Source: Paenibacillus sp. OV219 (GTDB lineage Bacteria > Bacillota > Bacilli > Paenibacillales > Paenibacillaceae). From it: 64,000 nucleotides of DNA. Both the position numbers and the translations under genes were made by a program. Location of the stretch: the NCBI RefSeq assembly GCF_900110075.1, contig NZ_FOCJ01000006.1:248001-312000 (forward strand), read 5' to 3'. Of the stretch, positions 8,687-18,057 are shown piece after piece. The notes below the pieces were generated by a model. It worked only from the letters and a program-made list of their open reading frames with translations, had not been told where the DNA came from and ran no database searches. The stretch's first letter is position 1. Each line of letters opens with the position of its first letter.

Positions 8687-9718
8687 ATGATGGTGAGACT
8701 GTTTCGGAACAGCAAATGGGATATGATTCTGCTGTTCCTTGCATCCTCTACGATTTCGGTGCTCGCTTGGCAGCTAGGAGCGGAATGGACGAACGAAGGG
8801 CACAGCAAGCTGCTGTGGATCGGCGTAGCCGTCGTATTCCTGCTCATTAGCGCCGTGTTTGGCTACTGGGCGGCCCAGCGCATACAGCGCCAGATCGATC
8901 TGCTTGTGCTCGGACTCAAGCAAACCGCTCACGGCAACTACAGTACAAGGCTGCCAGAGGTTGGCCTTCTAACCCCGGCGTATCGCGAATTCAATGATAT
9001 GCTTGAATCGCTCGATGAGAAGATGCAGTGGATTCAGAGCTCTGGCGAGGATCAGGTGATGCGCGAGACGGCTTCCAATGAAGCGGCTGTGCTGGAAGAG
9101 CGACGTCGCTTGGCCCGTGACCTGCATGACACGGTCAGTCAGCAACTGTTCGCGATTCATATGTCGGCTTCCTCGCTGCCGAAGCTGCTCGAGCTGAATG
9201 CGGAGCGCGCCGGCGATGTAATGAGTCAATTGATCTCGATGTCATCGCTAGCTCAGAAGCAGATGCGCGGCTTCATTGCGCAGCTGCGGCCAATGGAGCT
9301 GGAAGGCAGATCGCTGCAGGAGGCGCTTGATAAGTGGTTCCCGGATTACTGTCGCCAGAATGGCTTGCAAGGCGTGCTCGAATGGCGCGTGAAGGAAAAG
9401 CTGTCCGAAGCGAAGGAGCATCAGCTGTTCCTGATCGTGCAGGAAGCAATGGCGAACATCGTGAAGCACGCCGGCGCACAGACTGCGCTGCTGACGGTTG
9501 CCGAGACTGAGCGGCAAATTGTGATGACGTTGCAAGATGACGGCGCAGGCTTCCGAGCGGATCAAGTGAAGCGGGGGTCTTATGGATTGTCTACCATGAG
9601 GGAGCGGGCGAATAAGCTCGGCGGAGATACCTCCATCATTAGTAAACCGGGGAGCGGCACACGCGTGCGCGTGACGCTGCCAAACTATATAAATAAAGGA
9701 GACGGTCTTACGCAATGA
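8687..9718 (+). CDS. liaS: LiaS-like sensor histidine kinase
   Basis: 343 residues. Two membrane helices (about 12-30 and 41-62) with a very short extracellular loop mark it as an intramembrane-sensing kinase. A HAMP segment follows, then the HisKA_3 dimerisation motif RRRLARDLHDTVSQ with phospho-acceptor His147. The C-terminal ATPase domain has DDGAGF and GTRVRVTLP. It phosphorylates the adjacent LiaR. It starts 7 nt after liaF, and its stop overlaps the liaR start (ATGA). The family responds to lipid II-binding antibiotics and other wall stress. Confidence 0.9.
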   Translation: MMVRLFRNSKWDMILLFLASSTISVLAWQLGAEWTNEGHSKLLWIGVAVVFLLISAVFGYWAAQRIQRQIDLLVLGLKQTAHGNYSTRLPEVGLLTPAYREFNDMLESLDEKMQWIQSSGEDQVMRETASNEAAVLEERRRLARDLHDTVSQQLFAIHMSASSLPKLLELNAERAGDVMSQLISMSSLAQKQMRGFIAQLRPMELEGRSLQEALDKWFPDYCRQNGLQGVLEWRVKEKLSEAKEHQLFLIVQEAMANIVKHAGAQTALLTVAETERQIVMTLQDDGAGFRADQVKRGSYGLSTMRERANKLGGDTSIISKPGSGTRVRVTLPNYINKGDGLTQ

Positions 9719-10380
9719 GTCAAACGAGCAGCTACAAAATAATGATTGTCGATGATCATGATATGGTGCGTGCGGGCTTGCGGACATACTTAATGCTAGA
9801 GCCTAAATTCGAAGTGGTAGCAGAAGCGGCTAACGGTCAAGAAGCGCTTGATATGCTGCGTTCCGGTATTGACGGAGGACCTCCGCAGCTTGTTCTGATG
9901 GATCTGATGATGCCGGTCATGGATGGTGTTGAAGCGACTCGCCATCTTATGAAGGAATTTCCGGCGCTGAAAATCGTGATGCTGACTAGCTTCCTTGAAG
10001 ACGAGAAGGTAGTCGCCGCAGTAGAAGCAGGCGCGGTCAGCTATGTGTTGAAGACCGTCTCGGCGGAAGAACTCATCTATGCGCTGAGCGGCGCCGCGAA
10101 AGGCATGCCGGTGATGACGCATGATGTCTCGCAGGCGCTGACGCGAGGCTTGCGCCAGCGCAGCACGCAAGGCGCGGATGAAGGCTTGACCGACCGTGAG
10201 AAGGAAGTGCTGCTCTTGATCGCAGAAGGGATGTCCAATAAGGAAATCGCCGAAGAGCTGCATATCAGCATCAAGACCGTGAAGACGCATGTGAGCAACT
10301 TGCTGATGAAGTGCGAGCTCGAGGACCGGACGCAGCTAGCTGTTTTCGCCCATCGCAAAGGCTGGGTAAAGACAGGATAA
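9715..10380 (+). CDS. liaR: LiaR-like NarL-family response regulator
   Basis: 221 residues. The receiver domain has the acidic pair at DDHD (about 14-15), phospho-acceptor Asp63 in LVLMDLMMP, and the conserved Lys in VLKTVSAEE. The C-terminal LuxR-type helix-turn-helix (about 155-215) reads LTDREKEVLLLIAEGMSNKE. It is encoded after liaS with a 4-nt overlap, so the two are translationally coupled. It should bind promoters of envelope-stress genes when phosphorylated. Confidence 0.92.
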   Translation: MSQTSSYKIMIVDDHDMVRAGLRTYLMLEPKFEVVAEAANGQEALDMLRSGIDGGPPQLVLMDLMMPVMDGVEATRHLMKEFPALKIVMLTSFLEDEKVVAAVEAGAVSYVLKTVSAEELIYALSGAAKGMPVMTHDVSQALTRGLRQRSTQGADEGLTDREKEVLLLIAEGMSNKEIAEELHISIKTVKTHVSNLLMKCELEDRTQLAVFAHRKGWVKTG

Positions 10381-10436
10381 TGGACCGCAATGGCGGGCAT
10401 TCTAACGGTAAATAAGGCCAGAGGAGTTGCCCTACC

Positions 10437-10850
10437 ATGATCCCTATAGACACAAAGCTGGAATCAAGTGAGAAGGAATTTGCGGAAGTAAGAGATATGC
10501 TGGAGGAGCATCAGTTCTCCGTCGGCGGCAATTGGGACTACGACCATGGATTTTTTGACCGCTTCCTGGATGAGGAGCATAAAGTATGGCTGCGGATGCC
10601 TTTTGACGTCATCAATGGCAATATCGACAGTGAAACGCAAGATTTGGATGCGAAGATCCGGATTGGTAAGCCTTTCGTGTTGAAGCATATTTACAATGAA
10701 GGACTCGATAAAGAAGCACATCCGCGAACATTAGGCAGCTTGGTCGATCAGTTCCAGGAGCCGCTTGATCCCGATGCCGAAGTCGAGTCAAAATGGGTGA
10801 CCATTGCTAAAAAAGTGCTTGACCAGGTCGAAGAGAGGCTGCTCCATTAA
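10437..10850 (+). CDS. YugN-like family protein
   Basis: 137 residues. The pattern NWDYDHGFFDRFL...VWLRMPFDVINGNID resembles the YugN-like family of small cytoplasmic proteins in Bacillales. Its role is unknown. There is no membrane segment or signal. AGAGGAG lies before the ATG. It follows liaR by 57 nt and may be partly co-transcribed with the lia operon; the operon-end terminator is at 10868. Confidence 0.7.
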   Translation: MIPIDTKLESSEKEFAEVRDMLEEHQFSVGGNWDYDHGFFDRFLDEEHKVWLRMPFDVINGNIDSETQDLDAKIRIGKPFVLKHIYNEGLDKEAHPRTLGSLVDQFQEPLDPDAEVESKWVTIAKKVLDQVEERLLH

Positions 10851-10867
10851 GAGAATACGAGATTTGG

Positions 10868-10909
10868 AACCGGGTTAGGCTAAATTTATTAGCCAAGCCC
10901 GGTTTTTTT
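10868..10909 (+). terminator. Rho-independent terminator
   Basis: AACCGGG(TT)AGGCTA pairs with TAGCC(AA)GCCCGGTT, with a T tract from 10903. It ends the lia/yugN region. Confidence 0.85.
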
Positions 10910-11044
10910 ATGTTGCTTTATAACAATTTTAAGTTTGATTTAAGGTAGATTGTGCATGATAGAAACATGAAGAACAGCAAATAACATCCACCACAACCAT
11001 GGGAAACGCAATAATAAGCGATACGCTTTAGGAGGAGAAACAAA

Positions 11045-12661
11045 ATGGACGATCAAAACAAGAAAAATGGTTATGATGAATTCTTTCAAGACCGCAGCAA
11101 CGAAGAGAATCGCGATCAGGACCATTCGTTTAAAGAGCAAGAGGTGAAGCCGGATCAAACCGCACCTTCTTCGGAAACCGAGAAATCATCGTACTACTAT
11201 TCGTATGGGCCTTTTAAATCAACTGGTGATAGTGTCGCTGAACCGCATGATGGAGCGCAAGCTGATCCTTATGCAGCTGGTAGGCAAGACGGCGAGCATA
11301 GCTCAGTAGAAGTAACGCCGCCGCAACAGATTCGCCAGTTCGCGCCTTCGCAATCCGCATCAAGAAGCGGTTGGCAAGTGAAAGAAGCGCGCCGTTCTAC
11401 CTTTAAAGCGATGTTCGCTTCATTCTTAGCTGGTGTCGTCGTCGTAGGATCGCTCATGTTTGTCTCTGACAAACAGAACTGGTTCACATCCGATCAGGCG
11501 ACAGTAACGCAATCTTCACCTGATCAAGCGAAGACTGCAGTAGGCAGCGCAGGCGACAATGGTTCGGTATCTACTGCGGCAGACGTCGTAAGACCAAACA
11601 ATATCGCACAGCTGTTTGAGAAAGCGAGCCCGGCGGTCGTGAAGATCGAGACGTTCACGAAGCAGCGTGCCAGCAGTCAGAGCGGCAGCGGCATGGATTT
11701 CTTCAGCCAATTCTTCGGTGATGACCTCGGCGGTGAAGGAGGCAGCCAAGATCAAGGCAATGGATCGAATAGCAATCAGAATCAGGGCAGCACAGAGCTG
11801 ACACCTGAGGGCATCGGTACAGGCTTCTTCTTCGACTCGTCAGGTTATATTCTAACGAACCAGCACGTTGTCGGCGATGCAGATGAAATTCAAGTTACGG
11901 TTCAAGGCTACAACAAGCCGCTCGTAGCGAAGAAGCTTGGCACGAGCTACAGCTTGGATCTTGCTGTACTAAAAGTAGAAGGAACTAATTTCCCAACTTT
12001 GCCAATCGGCAGCTCGGAGAAAATCAATATTGGTGACTGGGTCGTTGCAATCGGCAACCCATATGGTTTTGATCACACGGTTACGGTAGGCGTACTGAGC
12101 TCCAAGGAGCGTCCAATTACGATTCCGGATGAGCAAGGCACACGTCAATACGAGCACTTGCTGCAAACAGATGCTTCCATTAACCCTGGTAACTCAGGAG
12201 GTCCTTTGCTGAACATGGCGGGCGAAGTTATCGGTATTAACACAGCGGTAAGCTCGCAGGCGCAAGGTATAGGCTTCGCTATTCCGACAAGCACCATTCA
12301 GGAAGTACTTCAGGACCTGAAGGCGAATAAAGAAATTCCGAAGAAACCTGTACCGTTCATCGGCGCGAACCTCGCTGAAATTACCGATGATATCGCTAAG
12401 GAGCTTGGTCTTACAAGCAAAGAAGGCTCCATCGTATCGAGCGTATTGTACAAATCGCCTGCATATATGGCTGATTTGAGACAGTATGATGTTATCATGG
12501 GTCTTGATGGTACGAAATATAACAGTCGAGAGGATCTAATCGCTGCCATTCAGAAGAAGAATGTCGACGATACGGTGACACTGAACATTGTCCGCAATGG
12601 CGAGAAGATGGATTTGAAAGTGAAGGTCGGCAATAAGAACGAGTTTGAGCAGCAGCAGTAA
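11045..12661 (+). CDS. htrA: HtrA/DegP-type membrane-anchored serine protease
   Basis: 538 residues. A cytoplasmic low-complexity N-terminus (about 1-115, charged and Ser/Gln-rich) precedes one membrane helix (about 120-142), a linker and a trypsin-like protease domain with catalytic His274 (NQHVVG), Asp305 (YSLDLAVL) and Ser384 (NPGNSGGPL). A PDZ domain fills the C-terminus (about 430-525). The active site faces outside, where such enzymes degrade misfolded secreted proteins. AGGAGGAG precedes the ATG. In B. subtilis the family is controlled by CssRS; the two-component pair immediately downstream might play that role, but that is only inferred from position. Confidence 0.93.
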   Translation: MDDQNKKNGYDEFFQDRSNEENRDQDHSFKEQEVKPDQTAPSSETEKSSYYYSYGPFKSTGDSVAEPHDGAQADPYAAGRQDGEHSSVEVTPPQQIRQFAPSQSASRSGWQVKEARRSTFKAMFASFLAGVVVVGSLMFVSDKQNWFTSDQATVTQSSPDQAKTAVGSAGDNGSVSTAADVVRPNNIAQLFEKASPAVVKIETFTKQRASSQSGSGMDFFSQFFGDDLGGEGGSQDQGNGSNSNQNQGSTELTPEGIGTGFFFDSSGYILTNQHVVGDADEIQVTVQGYNKPLVAKKLGTSYSLDLAVLKVEGTNFPTLPIGSSEKINIGDWVVAIGNPYGFDHTVTVGVLSSKERPITIPDEQGTRQYEHLLQTDASINPGNSGGPLLNMAGEVIGINTAVSSQAQGIGFAIPTSTIQEVLQDLKANKEIPKKPVPFIGANLAEITDDIAKELGLTSKEGSIVSSVLYKSPAYMADLRQYDVIMGLDGTKYNSREDLIAAIQKKNVDDTVTLNIVRNGEKMDLKVKVGNKNEFEQQQ

Positions 12662-12684
12662 TATATGAGGTAGATTGGTTCAAC

Positions 12685-12726
12685 GTGGCGCATGCAGTCT
12701 TAATGACTGTCTGCGCCACTTTTTTG
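12685..12726 (+). terminator. Rho-independent terminator after htrA
   Basis: GTGGCGCA-TG-CAGTC pairs with GACTG-TC-TGCGCCAC (12703-12719) and is followed by a T tract. Confidence 0.88.
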
Positions 12727-12833
12727 GACGATAGGCTTGAAGATAGGCTTGTGGACAAGCTGTTTCATGGCAGCGAAATGTTGCGTTATAATAAAATCAA
12801 CAATATTTGGTTAATTGATGATGGGGGAACGGT

Positions 12834-13526
12834 ATGAGACAGCATATATTGGTAGTGGACGACGATGACAAGATTACTTCGCTTCTACGCAGAAGCCTTG
12901 CTTTTGAAGGATATGAGGTGACAACAGCAAGCAATGGCCTTGAGGGATTGAAGCAAATGCTCTCAAGCGACCCGGATTTGCTCATTGTAGACGTGATGAT
13001 GCCGCAAGTGGATGGCTGGGAAGTGGTAAGGCGGGTGCGTGAAGGCGGCAGCTCTGTGCCGGTCTTAATGCTGACGGCTAAGGACGAAATTCAAGACCGC
13101 GTTCGGGGACTCGACCTAGGGGCAGACGATTACTTGGTGAAGCCGTTTGCGCTGGAGGAACTGCTCGCTCGTACCCGCGCTCTGCTGCGGCGCAAGTCTG
13201 AGAAGCTTGAAGATGGCGGGGCTCGCCTGCAGTTTGAAGACTTGAAGCTGGATCTCGATTCACGGGAAGCGATCCGCAGCGGTCGTCGCTTTGAACTGAC
13301 GGCTAAGGAATTCGATCTCCTTCAGCTCTTCATGCAGAATCCGCGCCGCGTGCTAACCCGTGATTCGATTATGGACAAAATCTGGGGCTTTGACTACAGT
13401 GGCGAATCCAATGTGCTAGAGGTCTATATTGCGATGCTTCGGCAGAAGACAGAAGACGGCACCGGCTCAAGGCTGATTCAGACGGTTCGCGGAACAGGAT
13501 ATGTGCTGCGAGGCGAAGGAGGCTGA
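12834..13526 (+). CDS. OmpR/PhoB-family response regulator
   Basis: 230 residues. The receiver domain has DDDDK near residue 10, phospho-acceptor Asp53 (LLIVDVMMP) and Lys in LVKPF. The winged-helix output domain (about 130-228) ends VRGTGYVLRGEGG. It is paired with the histidine kinase that begins 8 nt downstream. A TATAAT (12787-12792) lies upstream with only a poor -35. Target genes are unknown; position just after htrA suggests a possible secretion-stress role like CssR, unproven. Confidence 0.9.
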   Translation: MRQHILVVDDDDKITSLLRRSLAFEGYEVTTASNGLEGLKQMLSSDPDLLIVDVMMPQVDGWEVVRRVREGGSSVPVLMLTAKDEIQDRVRGLDLGADDYLVKPFALEELLARTRALLRRKSEKLEDGGARLQFEDLKLDLDSREAIRSGRRFELTAKEFDLLQLFMQNPRRVLTRDSIMDKIWGFDYSGESNVLEVYIAMLRQKTEDGTGSRLIQTVRGTGYVLRGEGG

Positions 13527-13533
13527 GGGCATC

Positions 13534-15027
13534 ATGTCGATCAGGCTGCGGCTTACATTATGGTACTCGGTCATTCTGGCTGTTACGCTTATCGCATTCG
13601 GCGTAGCGATCTATTTCTTCGTCGGTTACAACACGTATAAGGAAATGAAGGCGAAGATCGAGACGCAGGTGAATGCCATTAACATTACATCAACGCTGGA
13701 TATGTTTGACAATTTCAAGGTGTCGCCTTCCTCGATCTTTGCAGATGATGAGATTTACATTCAAGTCATCAATTATAAGAAAGGCGTTGTGCAGACAACG
13801 CAAAATTTGCGCCGCCTCGATATGCTGCTTCCTTACCCGGAACAGAAGAAAGTGACCGAAAGCGATGAAGGATTTCAGGAGCTGCATGTCGACAAATATC
13901 CGTTTCTGACATATCAGCATCTGTTGAAGCAGAACGGTGAAGTGTTCGGCATGCTTCAGGTTGCGGCGTATTCCGGCCGAGAAGATAAGTTTCTCAACGA
14001 GCTTCGAACAACGCTCATCTTCTCGCTTATTGTTGTCGTGCTTATCGCCTTTACGCTTGGCTTATTTCTGGCGCGCCAAGCGCTGCGTCCAATCGAGAAT
14101 GTTATTCGAGCCAGCAATCAGATCGATAACGGCTCTGATTTAAGTATGCGGATTCCGCATTCCGGTCCGAAGGATGAACTGGGCCGATTAACGGATACGC
14201 TGAACGGTATGCTCGGCCGGATCGAGACGACTTACAATGAGCTCGATGATGCGTACAAGGCGCAGCGCCGGTTCGTTTCCGATGCGTCGCATGAGCTGCG
14301 TACGCCCTTGACGACGATCCGCGGCAACATCGAGCTGCTGGAGCGGATGTGGCTGCCTGCGCTTGAAGCGGGAACGGAGCAGCAGGAGCAAGAAGGCAGC
14401 TCGCTGCCGCAGCTGAGCGATAAGGAACGTCAGCGTGTCATGCTGACAAGGGAAGCGATGGGCGACATTGCCGGCGAGGCGAAGCGGATGTCGAGTCTTG
14501 TGAACGACTTGCTAGCGCTTGCCCGCGCAGATGCAGGCTATGAAATGGAGAAAAGCGTGCAGCCCCTGCTGCCGCTCGTCGAGGATGTTGCCCGGAAGGC
14601 GCAGCTGCTTCCAAGAAATGTTGAATGGAGAATTGGGAACCTAAGCGCTATTGCAAACGTAGAAGTAGATGCACACGCTGATTTTTTGCGTCAGCTATTC
14701 TTTATTTTCGTTGAGAATGCTTTCAAATACACGCCAAGCGGCTATGTTGAGCTGCGCGCCGTCCGTTCCGGCAACCAGGCAGGCATTATTATTAAAGACA
14801 CTGGCATCGGAATGGCGAGCAAAGAAGTGCCTCATATCTTTGAACGGTTCTATCGTGCGGATGAATCGCGCGGTCAGACGAGCGGTACCGGACTCGGGTT
14901 ATCCATTGCCAAGTGGATTATTGATGAGCATGGAGGTTCCGTCGAGGTGTCGACACGCGAGGGAGAAGGGACCACGTTTATCGTCTGGCTCCCAGTTGCT
15001 TTCCACGAGAAGATCAATGAAGTATAA
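13534..15027 (+). CDS. Sensor histidine kinase, HAMP type
   Basis: 497 residues from ATG 13534, chosen because AAGGAGG (13516-13522) is 11 nt upstream and the N-terminus MSIRLRLTLWYSVILA is a typical kinase start; the open frame extends upstream into the regulator gene. Membrane helices at about 9-31 and 155-178 enclose an extracellular sensor of about 120 residues. HAMP, HisKA with His253 (SDASHELRTPL), and an ATPase domain (DTGIGM, GTGLGLSIAKWI) follow. It forms a pair with the upstream regulator. The sensor shows no family I recognise. Confidence 0.9.
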   Translation: MSIRLRLTLWYSVILAVTLIAFGVAIYFFVGYNTYKEMKAKIETQVNAINITSTLDMFDNFKVSPSSIFADDEIYIQVINYKKGVVQTTQNLRRLDMLLPYPEQKKVTESDEGFQELHVDKYPFLTYQHLLKQNGEVFGMLQVAAYSGREDKFLNELRTTLIFSLIVVVLIAFTLGLFLARQALRPIENVIRASNQIDNGSDLSMRIPHSGPKDELGRLTDTLNGMLGRIETTYNELDDAYKAQRRFVSDASHELRTPLTTIRGNIELLERMWLPALEAGTEQQEQEGSSLPQLSDKERQRVMLTREAMGDIAGEAKRMSSLVNDLLALARADAGYEMEKSVQPLLPLVEDVARKAQLLPRNVEWRIGNLSAIANVEVDAHADFLRQLFFIFVENAFKYTPSGYVELRAVRSGNQAGIIIKDTGIGMASKEVPHIFERFYRADESRGQTSGTGLGLSIAKWIIDEHGGSVEVSTREGEGTTFIVWLPVAFHEKINEV

Positions 15028-15088
15028 TAGCCTGAGGCTAGTTCTTTAGAATCGTATGGTTTTACGTAGAAAGCAGGGGACGCAAGGT

Positions 15089-16039
15089 ATGGAAATTGTA
15101 AAAATTTCTCCGCGCGGTTATTGCTATGGCGTAGTGGATGCAATGGTGCTGGCGCTGCAAACCGCAAAAAATTTAGAATTACCGCGGCCGATCTATATTT
15201 TGGGCATGATCGTTCATAATAGTCATGTAACGGAAGCGTTTAAGGAAGCTGGCGTCATTACGCTGGACGGTGAGAACCGGCTTGAAATTCTTGATCAGAT
15301 TACAAGCGGCACAGTCATCTTCACGGCACATGGCGTGTCGCCTGAAGTGCGAAAGCGTGCTAAGGATAAAGGCCTTACGCTAGTCGATGCGACTTGTCCG
15401 GATGTAACGAAGACTCATGACCTTATTCGCGAGAAGGTAGCGGAAGGTTACGAAGTGATTTATATCGGGAAGAAAGCCCATCCGGAGCCGGAAGGCGCGA
15501 TCGGCATTGCACCGGAGCACGTCCATTTGATTGAGCGTGCAGAGGAGATCGACCAGCTTCAGCTTAGCGCTGACCGCATCATTATTACGAATCAAACGAC
15601 GATGTCGCAATGGGATATTAAACATTTGATCAGCAAGCTGCTTACGGCATTCCCATCGGCAGAAATTCATAATGAAATATGTTTGGCGACACAGGTGCGG
15701 CAGGAAGCGGTAGCTGAGCAGGCTGGTCAAGCCGAGCTTACCATTGTCGTTGGAGATCCGAGAAGCAACAACTCCAACCGGCTCGCGCAAGTATCGGAAG
15801 AAATAGCTGGTGTACCGGCTTACCGGGTTTCGGATGTCTCAGAAATCGACTTGGAGTGGCTGAAAGGCAAGAAACGTGTAGCTGTAACCTCAGGTGCATC
15901 TACGCCAACTCCGCTTACAAAGGAAGTTATCGCTTACCTGGAGCAATTTGACGAGGCGAAGCCTGAAACTTGGGTGGCACAGCGTACGGTTAACATGAAT
16001 AAATTGCTACCTACAGTTCGAGTGAAATCGTCCTTGTAA
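15089..16039 (+). CDS. ispH: 4-hydroxy-3-methylbut-2-enyl diphosphate reductase
   Basis: Last enzyme of the MEP isoprenoid pathway, an iron-sulphur reductase giving IPP and DMAPP. 316 residues, normal for the family. The three cluster cysteines are visible in [10 protein letters not shown] (Cys12), DATCPDV and [11 protein letters not shown]. Also seen are HNSHV and [13 protein letters not shown] 15089 is preferred: AGGGGA is 8 nt upstream and the family begins [10 protein letters not shown]; an earlier in-frame ATG at 15056 has no ribosome site. It follows the kinase gene by 61 nt. Confidence 0.95.
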   Translation: MEIVKISPRGYCYGVVDAMVLALQTAKNLELPRPIYILGMIVHNSHVTEAFKEAGVITLDGENRLEILDQITSGTVIFTAHGVSPEVRKRAKDKGLTLVDATCPDVTKTHDLIREKVAEGYEVIYIGKKAHPEPEGAIGIAPEHVHLIERAEEIDQLQLSADRIIITNQTTMSQWDIKHLISKLLTAFPSAEIHNEICLATQVRQEAVAEQAGQAELTIVVGDPRSNNSNRLAQVSEEIAGVPAYRVSDVSEIDLEWLKGKKRVAVTSGASTPTPLTKEVIAYLEQFDEAKPETWVAQRTVNMNKLLPTVRVKSSL

Positions 16040-16059
16040 GTGAAAGGAGCGCATCTAAA

Positions 16060-16569
16060 TTGAAGACTGCAAGAAAACCGCGCTCGATTAAACGTTGGCT
16101 GAAACTGAAGTATACACAGCTGATGCGGGCGCCTGGCGGCCCATCCATCGTTGCTCTTGGATTTGCGATTGGTATCTTCGTAGAGATGTTTACGCTGCCG
16201 ACATACGGTCTTGCGTTTTTCTTGATTTTCCCGCTCATCTACATGTTTAATGCGAGCCTTGCCGGCGCGCTAATCGGATTTGTTTTTGGCAAAATTATCT
16301 TTATTCCAATCGCTTTCGTGAATAGTATGGTCGGCGGCTGGGTGCTGCCTAAGCATATGAAAGTTTCGCTGCCGTTCGCGCCGCACTGGCTCGACCATTT
16401 ACTGTATATGAATTTGAAGCTGATCGTGGGCGGTATCATTGATGGAGTTATCCTTGGCGCGCTGTTCTACTTCCCTGTTAAGCTAACGCTGCAATATATG
16501 GCGAACAAGCGTAAAGAGAAGCGGAAACTTCGCCGAAGTGCTATCGAAGTGAAGCCTGTGGCGGAATAA
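16060..16569 (+). CDS. DUF2062 membrane protein
   Basis: 169 residues starting at TTG 16060, with AAAGGAG (16043-16049) 10 nt upstream. A basic N-terminus precedes the DUF2062 signature (PGGPSIVALGFAIGIFVE) and two hydrophobic stretches (about 28-80), with another near 125-150. The tail is strongly basic (RKEKRKLRRS). The family's role is unknown; in some bacteria it sits beside lipid or glycosyltransferase genes. It follows ispH by 20 nt and is probably co-transcribed with it. Confidence 0.75.
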   Translation: MKTARKPRSIKRWLKLKYTQLMRAPGGPSIVALGFAIGIFVEMFTLPTYGLAFFLIFPLIYMFNASLAGALIGFVFGKIIFIPIAFVNSMVGGWVLPKHMKVSLPFAPHWLDHLLYMNLKLIVGGIIDGVILGALFYFPVKLTLQYMANKRKEKRKLRRSAIEVKPVAE

Positions 16570-16586
16570 AGTCGAATGATCATGGA

Positions 16587-16616
16587 AACCGATCTCTTGA
16601 CGAGGTCGGTTTTTTC
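16587..16616 (+). terminator. Rho-independent terminator
   Basis: AACCGATCTC pairs with GAGGTCGGTT around TTGAC, followed by TTTTTCTTG. Confidence 0.85.
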
Positions 16617-16636
16617 TTGTATATTTGCTTTAGTGA

Positions 16637-16700
16637 TTAAAAGCCTAAAAGCATAAAAGCGTCGAAGCTTAAAAGCGTACACGCGTCTAAGTATAAAAGT
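16637..16700. repeat. Degenerate 8-bp tandem repeat upstream of the DAHP synthase gene
   Basis: Eight consecutive 8-nt units: TTAAAAGC, CTAAAAGC, ATAAAAGC, GTCGAAGC, TTAAAAGC, GTACACGC, GTCTAAGT, ATAAAAGT. It lies between a terminator and the ribosome site of the next gene, so it probably falls in the 5' untranslated region or promoter. Confidence 0.7.
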
Positions 16701-16718
16701 CGAAAGGGAGTTATTATA

Positions 16719-17780
16719 ATGATCGTCATAACGAAGCACAATGCGCCAGAAGAGAGAATTGCAGAGATCGTACATCAGATCGAGAAGTCCGGCGTTCAAG
16801 CGCATGTATCGCGCGGAACTGACCGTACCGTCATCGGCATTATCGGCAAAGCGGAGCCATCGCTCGCAGAGCATCTGCGTTCAATGAAGGATGTCGAGAA
16901 TGTCATCAAGATTTCGAAGTCTTACAAGCTCGCGAGCCGTGACTTCCACCCGGATGATACCGTTATTGAAATTAAAGGCGTGAAGATCGGTGGCGAGCAC
17001 CTCGCTATTATGGGCGGACCTTGTGCCGTTGAGACGCCAGAGCAGATTGATGAGATCGCTAGGCTCGTGAAGGCAGCAGGCGGACAAGTGCTTCGCGGGG
17101 GCGCGTTCAAGCCGCGTACCGGGCCTTACAGCTTCCAAGGGGTCGGCGTAGAAGGACTGAAGATGATGGCGGACGCAGGGCGCAAGCATGGCCTGCTGAC
17201 GATAACAGAGGTTATGACGCCGGAGTACGTTGATATCTGTGCAGAATATGCGGATATTTTGCAGGTCGGCACGCGGAACATGCAGAACTTTGACCTGCTT
17301 CGCAAGCTGGGCACGATTCAGACGCCAGTACTTCTGAAGCGAGGTTTCAGCGCTACTTACGATGAATTCCTGAATGCAGCAGAATACATCCTTGCAGGCG
17401 GAAATCCGAACGTTATGCTCTGTGAACGTGGAATTCGTACGTTTGAAACATACACGCGCAACACGCTTGATTTGGCAGCGATTCCGGTACTTCAGGGGCT
17501 GAGCCATTTGCCGGTTATCTCGGATCCGAGTCATGGCACAGGCCGTCGGGAACTCGTAGAGCCAATGGCGAAAGCGTCGGTGGCAGCAGGAGCGAACGGC
17601 CTCATAATCGAGATGCACACCGATCCCGACAACTCGATGACTGGCGATGGGGTACAATCACTGTTCCCTGACCAATTCGCGAACCTTCTGAAACAACTGG
17701 AACAGCTTGGTAACCTCGTAGGAAAGCGTTTTGACACACCGAAAGAGCCAGCTGAGTTCTTCAATACGTGGAAAATATAA
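16719..17780 (+). CDS. aroF: 3-deoxy-7-phosphoheptulonate (DAHP) synthase, type I-beta with N-terminal ferredoxin-like domain
   Basis: Catalyses the first shikimate-pathway step from PEP and erythrose 4-phosphate. 353 residues: an N-terminal ferredoxin-like (ACT-like) domain (about 1-70, [10 protein letters not shown]...VIGIIG), then the barrel with [44 protein letters not shown] and DPSHGTGRR. The N-terminal domain is of the Thermotoga type, which binds Tyr/Phe for feedback inhibition. B. subtilis instead carries a chorismate mutase domain in this place. AAAGGGAG is 9 nt before the ATG. Single-gene unit with its own terminator. Confidence 0.93.
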   Translation: MIVITKHNAPEERIAEIVHQIEKSGVQAHVSRGTDRTVIGIIGKAEPSLAEHLRSMKDVENVIKISKSYKLASRDFHPDDTVIEIKGVKIGGEHLAIMGGPCAVETPEQIDEIARLVKAAGGQVLRGGAFKPRTGPYSFQGVGVEGLKMMADAGRKHGLLTITEVMTPEYVDICAEYADILQVGTRNMQNFDLLRKLGTIQTPVLLKRGFSATYDEFLNAAEYILAGGNPNVMLCERGIRTFETYTRNTLDLAAIPVLQGLSHLPVISDPSHGTGRRELVEPMAKASVAAGANGLIIEMHTDPDNSMTGDGVQSLFPDQFANLLKQLEQLGNLVGKRFDTPKEPAEFFNTWKI

Positions 17781-17807
17781 GGTTTCCGTAGACGTTAATT
17801 CGCGGAT

Positions 17808-17854
17808 AATAACAAGCTGCAGCCTTTGATTCTTGAGGGCTGCAGCTTGTTATT
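17808..17854 (+). terminator. Long stem terminator after aroF
   Basis: AATAACAAGCTGCAGCC pairs perfectly with GGCTGCAGCTTGTTATT; the T run after it is short (TTATTTATA), so efficiency is uncertain. Confidence 0.7.
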
Positions 17855-17893
17855 TATAGGTAAATTGCGGGTTTTTAGCTATTGCGTCAATAA

Positions 17894-17910
17894 TGTGAAG
17901 TTATCTAACA
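17894..17910 (+). promoter_or_regulatory. GlnR/TnrA-type box upstream of glnA
   Basis: TGTGAAGTTATCTAACA fits TGTNA-N7-TNACA at all ten defined positions. It lies 30 bp before the -35 element of the glnA promoter. Confidence 0.8.
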
Positions 17911-17928
17911 ATAGGTTTTAAAAATACC

Positions 17929-17968
17929 TGACATGACTATTGACGGGATTAGAGCAGGTATCTATAAT
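17929..17968 (+). promoter_or_regulatory. glnA promoter with second GlnR-like half-match
   Basis: TTGACG (17940-17945), 17 bp, TATAAT (17963-17968). The sequence TGACATGACTATTGACG at 17929-17945 matches the GlnR/TnrA consensus at 8 of 10 positions and overlaps the -35 box, where binding would repress. Confidence 0.75.
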
Positions 17969-18057
17969 AACAATCATAGTTTCAGATCAGAAGTTGAACA
18001 ATAACTGTCCTAAACATCTCAAATGTTCGGAAATTCGGAAATGGAGGAAATACCCAA

